Assembly: GCF_010671595.1 (NCBI RefSeq)
Contig: NZ_JAABOP010000001.1
Coordinates: forward strand, 930,001-994,000
DNA length: 64,000 nt
Direction of reading: 5' to 3'
DNA from: Muriicola jejuensis
GTDB lineage: Bacteria > Bacteroidota > Bacteroidia > Flavobacteriales > Flavobacteriaceae
Part shown: piece by piece, positions 54,359 through 64,000 of the stretch
Numbering within the stretch: the first letter of the stretch is position 1
How the letters are laid out: the number at the start of each line of letters is the position of its first letter
Notes under the pieces: model-generated
What the model saw: only the letters and a program-made list of their open reading frames with translations
Told to the model about the DNA's origin: nothing
The model's database searches: none
Translations under genes and position numbers: made by a program

Positions 54359-57300
54359 ATGAGCAAACAGAAAAAGAACGCCGATAAGGAATTCAGGCCC
54401 TCATCCTGGGCCATAGACAACCCCTCTGTGGTCTATGTGATGATCGCTATCTTCCTCTTTATGGGGTACGGGGCCTATATGGCACTTCCCCGGGAAGACT
54501 TTCCTGAGGTCGTGGAGACCAAGGTTTATATCAGTACGCCCTACCCCGGTAACACCGCCGAGGATGTAGAGCGGTTGATCACCGACCCCCTTGAGGACCG
54601 TATCAAAAACGTCAGCAACCTGGTGGAGCTCACCTCGACCTCCCAGGAAGACTACAGTATTATCACGGCCGAGTTCGACGAGGATATCACCGTAGAGGAA
54701 GCCAAGCAGAAGGTAAAGGACGAGGTGGATGCGGAAAAGGCCAGTGAGGACTGGCCCCTTTTTAACGGTGCCAAGGTAGAGCCCAACGTGTTCGACCTTA
54801 ACCTGGCAGAACAGATCCCCATTATCAACATCAACTTCACCGGTGATTATCCGGTCGAAAAACTCAAGGAATACGCAGAATACCTGGAAGACAGGATAGA
54901 GGACCTGCCACAGGTGAAAGAAGTGGATATCCGTGGTGCCCAGGAGAAGGAAGTGGAAGTGGCTGTGGACGTGTACAGGATGATGGCGGCCAAGGTCAGT
55001 TTCCAGGACGTGCTTCAGGCCATCTCCAACGGCAATATGACCATGTCTGCCGGAAACCTCAAGACCATCAATCAAAGAAGGACCATCCGTATCCTAGGGG
55101 AGATCCAGGATCCTCAGGAATTAAACGATTTCGTGGTTAAATCGGAGAACGGAGCCGTATACCTGAAAGACATAGCCACCGTTACCTTCGATGAAAAGGA
55201 CAAGACCACCTACGCCCGTGAATTTGGCGACAATGTGGTTATGCTCGACGTGAAGAAACGGTCCGGGAGAAACACCATAGAAGCCATCAATGAGATCAAA
55301 AAGATTGTCGCGGATGCCGAAGAAAATTACTATCCCAAGGACCTCACCCTGACCATCGCCAACGATTCGTCCAGCAGGACTCTGGGACAGGTAGATGACC
55401 TGGTCAATAATATCATCTTCGGGATCATCCTGGTGGTGACCGTACTTATGTTCTTCCTCGGATTCAGGAATGCTCTCTTTGTCGGTTTTGCCATCCCCAT
55501 GTCTATGTTCATGTCCTTTATGATCCTCTCGGCACTCGGCTATACCCTGAATACAATGATCCTTTTCGGCCTGATCATGGGTCTGGGGATGCTGGTAGAC
55601 AACGGGGTTGTCGTGGTGGAGAACGTGTACCGCCTCATGGAACAGGAAGGGATGTCGCGGATCGCTGCCGCCAAAAAAGGGATAGGGGAGATCGCCTTTC
55701 CGATCATCGTTTCCACCCTGACCACGGTGGCCGCTTTCGTTCCCCTGGGCCTCTGGCCGGGGATCTTCGGGCAATTCATGATCTATTTTCCCATCACGCT
55801 TTCCGTGGTGTTGGGCTCCTCCCTCTTTGTGGCCATCTTTATGAACTCCATGCTGGTTTCCCGCTATATGGAAGTTGGCGACAAGGAACTGACCCGCAAA
55901 CAACTTTTCAGGCTCTCGATTATCCTGGGAGGTCTTGGTGTGCTGATCCTTATTTTCGGGGGTAGCCTGCGCGGACTCGGTAGCCTGATGATCCTGAATG
56001 TCTTCCTGTTCTGGGCGTACAAATACGCCATTAAAAAATGGGCAAGGAAGTTCCAGAGCACCACACTCGTAAAATTTGAAAATTTCTACGAGCGACAGAT
56101 CAAATATTCGCTCAGGGGAAACAATGTCTATTGGTTCGCCGGCATTACAGGATTGCTCCTGGTGGTAACCATCATGCTCTTTGGATTGTCCCTGGGAAGT
56201 GGCAGGACAAAAGTGGAATTCTTTCCGGACAACACCCCTAACGAGATCAACGTGTATATCGAATACCCGCAGGGTACGGCCATAGAGAAGACTGATGAGC
56301 TCACCAAAGCGATCGAGGACCGGGTATATGCCGTGGCCAACCAACCCAAATACAAACAGGCCGATTATAATTTCCTCCTTTCTTCCGGGGTTTCCCAGGT
56401 GGGAGAGGGTGCCGGAAACCCTTATACAGACGGGGGTTCTTCAGCAGAAATGCCCCACAGAGGAAAGATCACCCTTTCTATGCGGGAATTTAAATACCGC
56501 AACGGCCTGGATACAGAACAACTGAGGAAAGAGATACAGGACGACCTTACGGGTATTTATCCGGGTGTATCCATCTCCGTAGAAAAGGACGCCGTGGGTC
56601 CTCCCTCCGGCTATCCTATTAATATCGAGCTGGAAGGCAAGGATTACGACGTATTGATCAATACCGCTGAGAATATCCGCAACTTCATCAACCGCAAAAA
56701 CATCGCAGGGATCGAGGAACTCAAGATCGATGTCAACAAAGGCAAGCCTTCCATGAATGTGGAGGTCGACCGGGAAAAAGCGGGAGAATTGGGCGTAAGC
56801 GTAGGACAGGTAGGCCAGCAACTGAGGCGTTCCCTCTTTGGGGAAAAAGCGGGGATCTACAAGTTTAACGGAGAGGACTACGATATCAATGTACGCTTCA
56901 AGGAAGATATGAGATATGACAAGAGTGCCCTGTTCAACCAGAACATCATTTTCAGGGACCAGGCCACGGGTCGGATCAAAGAGATACCCGTATCCGCCGT
57001 AGCGTCGCAGAAAAACACCTCTTCCTTTAGTGCGATCAAGCACAGGGACAACAAACGTGTGGTCACGGTGTATTCAGGGCTAAAACCAGGTTTTACTGAT
57101 GCCGGAGCGGTCGTAGCTGATATCCAGAAAGAAATGGAGAACTTCCAGGACCTACCTGAAGATGTGAGACTCGACTTTACCGGGCAGATCGAAGAGCAGA
57201 ACAAGCAAATGCAATTTCTGGTCGGGGCCTTTTTCTCCGGACTGGGGTTAATTATGCTTATCCTGATCTTCCAGTTCGGGGGGATCTCCAAACCTGCAAT

Positions 57301-57859
57301 CATCATGACCGCCATTTTCCTGAGTTTTATAGGAGTATTCGGCGGCCTGATGGTTACCGGTTGGCCCTTTGTGATCATGATGACCATGATGGGAATCATC
57401 GCCCTGGCAGGGATCGTGGTAAACAATGGAGTAGTCCTCCTCGATTACACCCAGATCCTGATCGATCGCCGAAAATTGGCGCTGGGACTGGATGATTACG
57501 ACCTGTTGCCCCTTGAGGACGTCACCGTGGCTATTGTAAAAGGAGGAAAGGCGAGGCTCCGGCCGGTGATCCTGACCGCGGTAACCACTGTGCTCGGACT
57601 CATACCCCTTGCGGTGGGTCTGAATATCGACTTCTTCTCCCTCTTCTCAACGGGTGATCCCAAGATCTATGTTGGCGGGGATAACGTGATCTTCTGGGGA
57701 CCCCTGGCATGGACGGTGATCTTTGGTTTGATCATAGCTACCTTCCTGACCCTGATCATCGTCCCCGTATTGTTCAACATAACCTATCGCATCAAACTCT
57801 TCTTCCGCCCGGGCAAGGCCGAAGCCCTTGAACAAAAGGAGGTTGAGATTGCCGCCTGA
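54359..57859 (+). CDS. RND multidrug efflux permease (AcrB-like)
   Basis: 1166 residues from ATG 54359 (a GTG at 54347 overlapping the adaptor stop is possible). The first helix (VVYVMIAIFLFMGYGAYM) is followed by LPREDFPEV and porter domains, then the TM4 block LGMLVDNGVVVVENVYRLME. This has a single Asp where AcrB has two, as seen in many Bacteroidetes pumps. The second half repeats the layout (QGTAIEKTDELTKAIEDR; MTMMGIIALAGIVVNNGVVL). The end is longer than AcrB because of an insertion near the last helices (LNIDFFSLFSTGDPKIYVGG). It exports hydrophobic compounds with proton entry. Confidence 0.94.
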   Translation: MSKQKKNADKEFRPSSWAIDNPSVVYVMIAIFLFMGYGAYMALPREDFPEVVETKVYISTPYPGNTAEDVERLITDPLEDRIKNVSNLVELTSTSQEDYSIITAEFDEDITVEEAKQKVKDEVDAEKASEDWPLFNGAKVEPNVFDLNLAEQIPIININFTGDYPVEKLKEYAEYLEDRIEDLPQVKEVDIRGAQEKEVEVAVDVYRMMAAKVSFQDVLQAISNGNMTMSAGNLKTINQRRTIRILGEIQDPQELNDFVVKSENGAVYLKDIATVTFDEKDKTTYAREFGDNVVMLDVKKRSGRNTIEAINEIKKIVADAEENYYPKDLTLTIANDSSSRTLGQVDDLVNNIIFGIILVVTVLMFFLGFRNALFVGFAIPMSMFMSFMILSALGYTLNTMILFGLIMGLGMLVDNGVVVVENVYRLMEQEGMSRIAAAKKGIGEIAFPIIVSTLTTVAAFVPLGLWPGIFGQFMIYFPITLSVVLGSSLFVAIFMNSMLVSRYMEVGDKELTRKQLFRLSIILGGLGVLILIFGGSLRGLGSLMILNVFLFWAYKYAIKKWARKFQSTTLVKFENFYERQIKYSLRGNNVYWFAGITGLLLVVTIMLFGLSLGSGRTKVEFFPDNTPNEINVYIEYPQGTAIEKTDELTKAIEDRVYAVANQPKYKQADYNFLLSSGVSQVGEGAGNPYTDGGSSAEMPHRGKITLSMREFKYRNGLDTEQLRKEIQDDLTGIYPGVSISVEKDAVGPPSGYPINIELEGKDYDVLINTAENIRNFINRKNIAGIEELKIDVNKGKPSMNVEVDREKAGELGVSVGQVGQQLRRSLFGEKAGIYKFNGEDYDINVRFKEDMRYDKSALFNQNIIFRDQATGRIKEIPVSAVASQKNTSSFSAIKHRDNKRVVTVYSGLKPGFTDAGAVVADIQKEMENFQDLPEDVRLDFTGQIEEQNKQMQFLVGAFFSGLGLIMLILIFQFGGISKPAIIMTAIFLSFIGVFGGLMVTGWPFVIMMTMMGIIALAGIVVNNGVVLLDYTQILIDRRKLALGLDDYDLLPLEDVTVAIVKGGKARLRPVILTAVTTVLGLIPLAVGLNIDFFSLFSTGDPKIYVGGDNVIFWGPLAWTVIFGLIIATFLTLIIVPVLFNITYRIKLFFRPGKAEALEQKEVEIAA

Positions 57860-57869
57860 TCCCAATAAA

Positions 57870-57895
57870 AAAGGCCGCCTCAATGGGCGGCCTTT
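57870..57895. terminator. Bidirectional terminator between RND and susD genes
   Basis: Perfect 10-bp stem AAAGGCCGCC / GGCGGCCTTT with A-rich left and T-rich right flanks, between two convergent genes. Confidence 0.9.
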
Positions 57896-57909
57896 ATCTT
57901 TCTTGTTTT

Positions 57910-59238
57910 CTATTCATTTTCCGACAATGGCGTCGGCATGATATTAAAGATCTGATCTCCAGCCCTGTCGATCGGCAGGGTATTAGACAGGTTATATCGC
58001 CTCAGGTCGAACATCCTGTGGTTCTCACACCAGAGGGAATACCTTCTTTGGTTCAAAAGTTCCGTGGTTAGTTCCTCGGCCGTATAGGGAACAATAGGCA
58101 ATGGCAAGTCTGCAAGACCAGCTGAGTTCCTGATCACATTCAAGGCATTTTCTGCTTCTGAAAGGTCATTCGTCAGGATATTGGCCTCTGCGTATACCAG
58201 GATCAATTCCTCATTTCGGCACATATCGATGGGTGAGATATTTGAAGCGTACAGAGCGGTTTGATAGGCGCCTGACAGGTCATCCTGCGTAGTTGGATTG
58301 GCGCGGATCAGCGTCTTGCTGCTCACTCGTGTGTCCCCGGCCTCAGCATCCGCAATAAAGGAATCATGCACGATGATCTGGTCCCCGTTATTGTCAGGGA
58401 TCTTGAAAAGACCATTGGTCTGGTCTCCGCTGTCCAGGCTGAAAATGTGCTTAGGTCCAATATTGAGATCTCCATTGAGGTCGAAATACGAATTGGAGAG
58501 AGCGGTGAGGGCGGCCCCTCCATCCCCTGCGTATACCGCTGCCACCGCTGCAGTAGCCCTGTTGAACTGGGCAAAGGTACTGGGGGTGTCGAAGCCGTCA
58601 AAACCGGCCAGGGGGAATGCGAATTCCGAACCTGCACCGTTGAGGTCAGATAAAGCCTCGTCTAACAAGGCTCTTACAGCCGTAAGTGCCGCATCAAACT
58701 CCAGGATTGGACCCAGATTGTCCGGGTCAGCCACGTCTATACGGGCCCTGTTATACATCTTTAACACCTCGATCAGCTCATAGGCGATAACAGTTTTGGC
58801 AAATCCTCTGTACCCGGCCTTCTGCGTATCCGTCACCGAGGTGGTATTATCCAGGGATTGCAAAAGAATATTCGCATTCTTAATGGATACGTACCTGCCT
58901 CCCCAGGGTGCAGTGGAGTAAAAAGAGTTGTTATCCAGATTGCTGCCATTGCCTCCCAACAGGTCTCCCGTATTGCGGGGATCTGCGTCAAAGAGATACA
59001 ATTCCCTGGCCATGGTTCCTGAGGCCGTGGTCTGTATGGGAAGTGAATTCCTCATGGCCGATTCTACTCCTACCACCAGATTGTTTAGCTGGTTCTGTGA
59101 AGCATCGGTGAGAACCCCCGCCAGACTGGGCCTGTTCGGATCAACCTGTTCATCAAAGGAACAGGCGGAGATAAAGGCACCAAAGAATACCAAGAGCGCC
59201 AAACCTCCAATTGAATAATATTTCTGTATGATTTTCAT
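57910..59238 (-). CDS. SusD/RagB family nutrient-binding lipoprotein
   Basis: 442 residues from ATG 59238; an earlier frame start overlaps susC and hides the signal. Lipobox AFISAC (Cys26). The N-terminal helices (SQNQLNNLVVGVESAMRN, YVSIKNANILLQSLDN, GYRGFAKTVIAYELIEVLKM) are TPR-like, and the C-terminal end holds the family block (NEELILVYAEANILTNDLSE, ALNVIRNSAGL, LLNQRRYSLWCENHRMFDLR). It binds ligand at the cell surface together with SusC. It is short for a SusD of the glycan type, and no glycosidase is nearby. Start 10 bp after the susC stop. Confidence 0.93.
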   Translation of the reverse strand: MKIIQKYYSIGGLALLVFFGAFISACSFDEQVDPNRPSLAGVLTDASQNQLNNLVVGVESAMRNSLPIQTTASGTMARELYLFDADPRNTGDLLGGNGSNLDNNSFYSTAPWGGRYVSIKNANILLQSLDNTTSVTDTQKAGYRGFAKTVIAYELIEVLKMYNRARIDVADPDNLGPILEFDAALTAVRALLDEALSDLNGAGSEFAFPLAGFDGFDTPSTFAQFNRATAAVAAVYAGDGGAALTALSNSYFDLNGDLNIGPKHIFSLDSGDQTNGLFKIPDNNGDQIIVHDSFIADAEAGDTRVSSKTLIRANPTTQDDLSGAYQTALYASNISPIDMCRNEELILVYAEANILTNDLSEAENALNVIRNSAGLADLPLPIVPYTAEELTTELLNQRRYSLWCENHRMFDLRRYNLSNTLPIDRAGDQIFNIMPTPLSENE

Positions 59239-59248
59239 CGCTATTTTT

Positions 59249-62170
59249 TTAGAAATTAACATTTAAGTGAAAGTAGAACTGCTTGGTGCTGGGGAAGGGT
59301 GTTACCTCTATCCCAGAAGACAAGCCGGCCCCTCCGTTTGTGGAGGTTTCCGGATCGTAACTGCTGTAGTCCGTGATGGTAAAGATGTTCCTTCCGGAAA
59401 CTCCTAATTTTACACCAGTAACGGTATCCCCGAAGAACGCGAGTGCGCTGGATGGCAATCTGTAGTATACAGCTGCCTCCCTTAATCTGAGGTATCCTGC
59501 CGGTTCTACAAACCTCTCCGCTACAAAGCCAAGGCTCGTTCTTTCTTGGGCTTCAGGAGTGTCCAGATCGGGTGTGGTTCCCCCTAAATCAGTCAGCAGT
59601 TTGGAGAGGTTGATATTGTCCCCGCCTTTTTTCCATTGTAACAGGAATGATACATCAAATTGCTTGGCAATCGTAAAGTTGTTGAAGAAGCCCATCTGGA
59701 AATCGGGTTCCACATTCCCGATCTGGGTAGGCACGCCGTTCACGTTCCCCGCCAGCTGAGTCACTGGTTTTCCTTCCTCTATATAGAATGTCCCAAGTCC
59801 AAGCCCGAAACCAGCTCCCGGTTGTGGGAATGGAGGAACATCGAGCCTCGTGATCTCAGACCGGTTAAACCACCAGTTGATGTTTGAGGTCCAGAAGAAG
59901 TTCTCTTCCTGTACCGGATTGACTGTGATCCCTACCTCAACCCCGTAGTTCTTGAGGTCAGCAAGGTTGGTGGTCTCTGATCCGAATCCGGTGGAAGTTG
60001 GCAGTACCCTGCTCAAGAGCAGGTCACTTACGTTTCGGTTGTAATAGGAGACTTCCAGATTCACTTTGTTGAAAAGGCCGGCATCAAATCCAATCTCAAA
60101 TTCTGAACTGGTCTCAGGCTCAACGTTCGGGTCCCCTTTCAGAGCAGAGATCGATGATCCTCCGACTCCTCCTATGGAAACCTGGTTCAGGCCGGTAAAG
60201 GCAGAACCGAAGGCTGCGGAAGAACCTGTTTCCCCATACGCTGCCCTCAGCTTCAACCTCTGCAGTGCACCATCACTCCAAAAATCAAAGTTGTGGAGGT
60301 TCACAGCAAGGGATGCCTTTGGGAAACCGTAGTATTTATTCGGGTTCCCGTTGAGGGTCGACTTGTCAAAGCGATATCCCACAGTAGCGATCAATTGATC
60401 CTGGTAATTCCCTTCAACCTGGGCAAAATACCCGAATTCCTTAACTACTGAGGTGTTCTGGGTGATCGCCTGGGCTGAACCCTGACTCAGGTTGGTCTGG
60501 TCCGGGATTAATTGGGTCGACTGGTTAAAGATCAGATCGGCCTGTTGCTCCAGGTAAGAAATACCCCCCTGGGAAGTCAGTGCAAGATCTCCCCCCATCG
60601 CATTGTGATTCCAAACGGCGATACCCTGGTAGTTGAAGTTTGTGAAATTGTTCTTACCTACTCCGATAAAGCCATTCTGATTGCCGCGTTGTGCCTGGTG
60701 GGTCTCCGGTACATAGACAAAGGTCTCATTCGCGAGGAAGTCGGCCCCTCCATTAAAGATGAGTTTTACGGCATCATCCCCTGTATTCAGCACATTGGCC
60801 TCCAGCTTGATCCCCTGGATAAAACGGTTGTTCTTGTCTTCGTTCTTGGCGAGGTCCCTTACAAATATCGGGTTCCCGGAATAGTTAGGGTTATCGGGAT
60901 AAGTTCCTGTCTCATCCGGGAAAAGGTCGATCCACGGCCTGGTAAAAGCCAGGGTATATCCGTAACTCAATCCCCCTTCGTTCTCATTCCCCGTAAAACT
61001 CCTGCTGGAGCTGCTCCTTACGTAGTTGGATGAAGCAGAGAAATTGAAGGTATTGGATATTTTGTGATCCACATTCGCCCTGAGAGAGAATCGGTCGAAC
61101 CCGGTATTTTTAATGATCCCTTCCTCATTCCTGTAGGAAGCCCCCACATAGAACTTGGTCTTTTCATCACCTCCGCTAGCACTGATACGGGTATCGGTGA
61201 TGAGACCGGTTTCCCCGTAAATGATGTCTTCGTAATCAAAGAGCCCGCCATTGGCAATGGCCTGGTTGTAGAGGGTCACCTCGGCGGCCCCAAAAGTGTC
61301 TTCCACACTTTGGGCGGTCCAGGGCCTCAGGCCCAGCCTTTTAATGATGGTATTGAACCCTGTATCCTGGCTGAACTTGACCTCAGTCTTACCCTGGCTA
61401 CCGCGTTTGGTGGTAATGATCACAACCCCCGCATTAGCGCGTGTTCCATAGATGGCTGCTGCCGAAGCTCCTTTGAGGACCTCGATGTTCTGAATGTCGT
61501 TAGGGTCGAGGTCTGCGATCCTGTTGGCCGAGTTTTCCTCATTCCCCCTGTTGGCCCCTGAGGCGAAACGCAGTCCGGATGGGATCTCTGCGTTGTTCAC
61601 ATACACCCCGTCAACGATATAAAGTGGCTGGTTGTTACCGTTAATAGAGGAGATACCCCTGAGTCTCAAGGCAAAACCTCCTCCGGGTGCGCCGGAAGAA
61701 GAGGTGATGTTCACCCCTGTCAGCTTCCCATAGAGGGCTCCGTCCAGGGTCGATTGGGCAGTGGTCCCCACCAGTTCCTGGTTGGAAACCGTCGCCACCG
61801 CATTGGCAAGGTTACTTCGTTTGATGGATGTTCCAAGACCAGTGACGATGACCTCGTCCAGTCCGGTGGCTGATTCTGCCATACTTACGTTCAGCGTGGT
61901 GGGTCCTTCAACCGTCAGTTCCTTGGTCTCATACCCAAGGGATGTGAAGACCAGGGTGGCTGGAAAACTGTTCACATTGATCGAATAATTTCCGTCGAAG
62001 TCGGAAACAGCGCCTCTAGAGGTCCCTTTCACAACGACGTTCACCCCCGCCAGGGGGCCTCCGTAACTGGAATCCGTAATATTCCCGCTAACCGTTCCCT
62101 GCGAAAAACCCAGAAGGGGCAAGGCAAAGAACAACCAGAGGAATGTCTTTCCAAGTAGTTTTTGTTTCAT
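59249..62170 (-). CDS. SusC/RagA family TonB-linked outer membrane transporter
   Basis: 973 residues. Signal peptide (KTFLWLFFALPLLGFSQ), carboxypeptidase-like domain (GTVSGNITDSSYGGPLAGVN), then the SusC signature (GLDEVIVTGLGTSIKRSNLA), the plug (ALRLRGISSINGNNQPLYIV, DGVYV; NIEVLKGASAAAIYGTRA, VVIITTKRG) and a 22-strand barrel with terminal aromatic residues (FYFHLNVNF). Partner of the SusD gene downstream. The substrate is unknown: no polysaccharide enzymes, sigma/anti-sigma pair or regulator flank it. It is divergent from aspS; the 181-bp spacer has an imperfect TACCTTGT box for this strand near 62205. Confidence 0.94.
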   Translation of the reverse strand: MKQKLLGKTFLWLFFALPLLGFSQGTVSGNITDSSYGGPLAGVNVVVKGTSRGAVSDFDGNYSINVNSFPATLVFTSLGYETKELTVEGPTTLNVSMAESATGLDEVIVTGLGTSIKRSNLANAVATVSNQELVGTTAQSTLDGALYGKLTGVNITSSSGAPGGGFALRLRGISSINGNNQPLYIVDGVYVNNAEIPSGLRFASGANRGNEENSANRIADLDPNDIQNIEVLKGASAAAIYGTRANAGVVIITTKRGSQGKTEVKFSQDTGFNTIIKRLGLRPWTAQSVEDTFGAAEVTLYNQAIANGGLFDYEDIIYGETGLITDTRISASGGDEKTKFYVGASYRNEEGIIKNTGFDRFSLRANVDHKISNTFNFSASSNYVRSSSSRSFTGNENEGGLSYGYTLAFTRPWIDLFPDETGTYPDNPNYSGNPIFVRDLAKNEDKNNRFIQGIKLEANVLNTGDDAVKLIFNGGADFLANETFVYVPETHQAQRGNQNGFIGVGKNNFTNFNYQGIAVWNHNAMGGDLALTSQGGISYLEQQADLIFNQSTQLIPDQTNLSQGSAQAITQNTSVVKEFGYFAQVEGNYQDQLIATVGYRFDKSTLNGNPNKYYGFPKASLAVNLHNFDFWSDGALQRLKLRAAYGETGSSAAFGSAFTGLNQVSIGGVGGSSISALKGDPNVEPETSSEFEIGFDAGLFNKVNLEVSYYNRNVSDLLLSRVLPTSTGFGSETTNLADLKNYGVEVGITVNPVQEENFFWTSNINWWFNRSEITRLDVPPFPQPGAGFGLGLGTFYIEEGKPVTQLAGNVNGVPTQIGNVEPDFQMGFFNNFTIAKQFDVSFLLQWKKGGDNINLSKLLTDLGGTTPDLDTPEAQERTSLGFVAERFVEPAGYLRLREAAVYYRLPSSALAFFGDTVTGVKLGVSGRNIFTITDYSSYDPETSTNGGAGLSSGIEVTPFPSTKQFYFHLNVNF

Positions 62171-62294
62171 GTTGATTTAGTTTTGAGTTAGATTATCGAC
62201 CTTACAAGGTAGTGAACATTTTTCAACCTTATAATTTATTTCCGATTTTCTTTCGGTAACAATCCGTCCTTAAATGCCTAAAATAGGGCATTAA

Positions 62295-62327
62295 ATTGTG
62301 GGTTGAGCGCATTACTTCTTACATTTG
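62295..62327 (+). promoter_or_regulatory. Promoter of aspS
   Basis: ATTG (62295-62298), 21-bp spacer, TACATTTG (62320-62327), which matches TAnnTTTG exactly. The ATG is 24 nt further. An inverted repeat AATGCC / GGCATT lies just upstream and may be a regulatory site. Confidence 0.6.
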
Positions 62328-62351
62328 CCGCATCTAAAAATAGGATTTCCA

Positions 62352-64000
62352 ATGTATAGAAGTCACACTTGTGGTGAATTGCGTGCAAAGCACATCGGGA
62401 CGGAGATAGTCCTTAGCGGATGGGTTCAAAAAGTACGGGACAAAGGCTTTGTGGTATGGGTGGATCTCAGGGACCGGTACGGGATCACCCAGCTGGTCTT
62501 TGACGAAGAACGAACACCAGCCGTTTTACTGACAGAAGCCAGGAAACTGGGCAGGGAATACGTGATCCAGATTCGTGGTTCGGTAATTGAAAGAACTTCT
62601 AAAAATCCCCAGCTGCAGACCGGGGAGATCGAAATACTGGTAAACGGCCTCAAGGTGCTGAACTCGGCCTTACTCCCGCCTTTTACCATTGAGGACGAGA
62701 CGGATGGGGGTACAGATCTCAGGATGAAGTACCGCTACCTCGATATAAGGAGGAATCCAGTAAAGGAAAACCTTATTTTCAGGAGTAAGGTGGCCATGGA
62801 AGTGAGGAACTACCTGTCTGCCCATGGATTTATCGAAGTGGAGACCCCTTATCTGATAAAATCCACCCCGGAAGGTGCGCGTGATTTCGTGGTGCCCAGC
62901 AGAATGAACCCGGGACAGTTCTACGCCCTTCCCCAGTCTCCCCAAACCTTTAAACAGCTCCTGATGGTAGGGGGACTCGATAAGTATTTTCAGATCGTGA
63001 AATGTTTTAGGGATGAAGACCTCAGGGCCGACAGGCAGCCTGAATTTACTCAAATAGATTGTGAGATGGCCTTTGTGGAACAGGAGGATGTACTCAACGC
63101 TTTCGAAGGGCTCACACGCCACCTGCTTAAAGCCATCCGCAATGTGGAGGTAGACAAATTCCCCCGAATGACCTATGACGAAGCCATGCGGACCTACGGG
63201 AATGATAAACCCGATATCCGTTTTGATATGCGCTTCGCGGAGCTGAATGATATTGCCCAACACAAGGACTTCCAGGTATTTAACTCTGCGGAACTCGTCG
63301 CAGGGATCGCCGTTCCCGGAGGAGCTGCCTTTACCCGGAAGGAGATAGACGGGATCATCGATTGGCTGAAAAGACCGCAGATCGGGGCCAAAGGCATGGT
63401 TTATATGCGCTGCCTGGAAGACGGTAGTTATAAGTCGTCCGTAGACAAGTTCTACGATCAGGAAGACCTGAAGAAATGGGCAGAGGCTACAGGGGCCAAA
63501 GCGGGCGACCTGGTCTGTATCCTCTCGGGTGCAATCCAGGAGACGCGCACCCAGTTGAGCGCCCTGAGAATGGAAATGGCAGAGCGTTTGGGACTGAGGA
63601 ACCCAGAAGTATTTGCCCCCCTCTGGGTAGTTGATTTCCCCTTACTCGAAAAAGATGAGGAAACAGGCACCTATCACGCCATGCACCATCCCTTCACCTC
63701 CCCTAAACCCGGGCAACTCGAATTGTTGGATACCGATCCGGATGCGGTGAGGGCCAATGCGTATGACCTGGTGCTGAACGGGAACGAAATTGGAGGCGGT
63801 TCTATCCGTATTCACGATAAAAAGGTACAGGGCATCATGTTCAGGCACCTGGGGTTTACAGAGGAAGAGGCCAAAGCCCAGTTCGGTTTCCTCATGGATG
63901 CATTCCAGTACGGTGCTCCTCCACACGGTGGGATCGCCTTTGGCCTGGACAGGCTGGTGGCCATTCTCGGGGGGCAGGAGACCATCAGGGATTTTATCGC
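62352..64000 (+). CDS. aspS: Aspartyl-tRNA synthetase, C-terminus outside window
   Basis: The frame opens at ATG 62352 and runs to the window edge (about 549 codons). An OB-fold anticodon-binding domain ([32 protein letters not shown]) precedes the class II core: motif 1 near [18 protein letters not shown], the [12 protein letters not shown] block, motif 2 [20 protein letters not shown], and the bacterial GAD insertion (about 280-410). Motif 3 ([16 protein letters not shown]) is just before the edge. Only the last 30 or so residues should be missing. It charges tRNA-Asp; whether it is the non-discriminating type is not clear from this reading. Confidence 0.96.
   Translation, partial: MYRSHTCGELRAKHIGTEIVLSGWVQKVRDKGFVVWVDLRDRYGITQLVFDEERTPAVLLTEARKLGREYVIQIRGSVIERTSKNPQLQTGEIEILVNGLKVLNSALLPPFTIEDETDGGTDLRMKYRYLDIRRNPVKENLIFRSKVAMEVRNYLSAHGFIEVETPYLIKSTPEGARDFVVPSRMNPGQFYALPQSPQTFKQLLMVGGLDKYFQIVKCFRDEDLRADRQPEFTQIDCEMAFVEQEDVLNAFEGLTRHLLKAIRNVEVDKFPRMTYDEAMRTYGNDKPDIRFDMRFAELNDIAQHKDFQVFNSAELVAGIAVPGGAAFTRKEIDGIIDWLKRPQIGAKGMVYMRCLEDGSYKSSVDKFYDQEDLKKWAEATGAKAGDLVCILSGAIQETRTQLSALRMEMAERLGLRNPEVFAPLWVVDFPLLEKDEETGTYHAMHHPFTSPKPGQLELLDTDPDAVRANAYDLVLNGNEIGGGSIRIHDKKVQGIMFRHLGFTEEEAKAQFGFLMDAFQYGAPPHGGIAFGLDRLVAILGGQETIRDFI

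Noticed and set aside
55121-56344. 407-codon minus-strand frame
   Set aside because: It is antisense to the RND permease; its composition (many His, Gln, Pro) is typical of a shadow frame.
57910-62170. Polysaccharide utilisation locus
   Set aside because: There is a SusC/SusD pair, but no glycosidase, lyase, sulfatase or hybrid regulator nearby, so a glycan substrate cannot be claimed.

Overview
The window looks like a chromosomal segment of a Bacteroidota bacterium, most likely a marine member of the Flavobacteriaceae. The reasons are: a SusC/SusD pair, several TonB-dependent receptors, many lipoproteins and Sec signal peptides, a lycopene cyclase, Bacteroidetes-type -7 boxes (TAnnTTTG) just upstream of many starts with no obvious Shine-Dalgarno sequences, and tRNA genes that do not carry CCA as part of the tRNA. 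The genus cannot be fixed because no 16S rRNA is present. Gene content is mostly ordinary chromosome, with two unusual zones.

Layout. 1-15130 (minus strand): a three-gene signalling operon. A 3465-residue soluble histidine kinase carrying 16 tandem GAF-like sensor units is followed by a membrane histidine kinase with a periplasmic two-component-regulator propeller, then by a third protein of the same repeat family that runs off the left edge. No response regulator is present. 15131-16690 is a repeat-rich zone: a four-unit palindrome array, tRNA-Arg(CCU), and a tandemly duplicated block of a small GIY-YIG nuclease plus tRNA-Arg 5' remnants that are interrupted by short perfect palindromes. 16705-26110: DUF3575 protein, VPS10/BNR-repeat protein, a 34-residue small ORF, CNNM/CBS transporter, hypothetical protein, vanadium-dependent haloperoxidase, methyltransferase, DUF2892 protein, cupin. 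26119-26785: a second tRNA-linked repeat zone with another GIY-YIG nuclease, palindromes of the same core type, a tRNA-Asn 3' remnant and tRNA-Asn(GUU). 26858-39400: RseP, SCO protein, FeoA-FeoB-Cys-rich protein (ferrous iron uptake), DUF423, a small TonB-plug lipoprotein, tricorn-like protease, a broken DUF2141 gene, a small membrane protein, and two tandem polyphosphate kinase 2 genes.

39001-48846 is a metal-homeostasis block: a His/Cys-containing exported protein, a CzcA-type RND pump fused to a TolC-type domain, its adaptor, a ZIP transporter translationally coupled to a DtxR-family regulator, and a divergent TonB-dependent receptor whose promoter overlaps a dyad that is the likely DtxR-family operator. 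48892-51052: lycopene cyclase and polyprenyl diphosphate synthase, convergent. 51212-57859: a TetR-TolC-HlyD-RND efflux operon with a palindrome in its promoter. 57910-62170: SusD and SusC. 62352-64000: start of aspS, cut by the window edge.

The two observations most worth following are (i) the giant repeat kinase and its operon, and (ii) the palindrome family that sits beside both tRNA genes together with small GIY-YIG nucleases and partial tRNA copies, which resembles a REP/RAYT-like mobile arrangement but with a different nuclease. All family assignments were made by reading the sequence; no database search was run.
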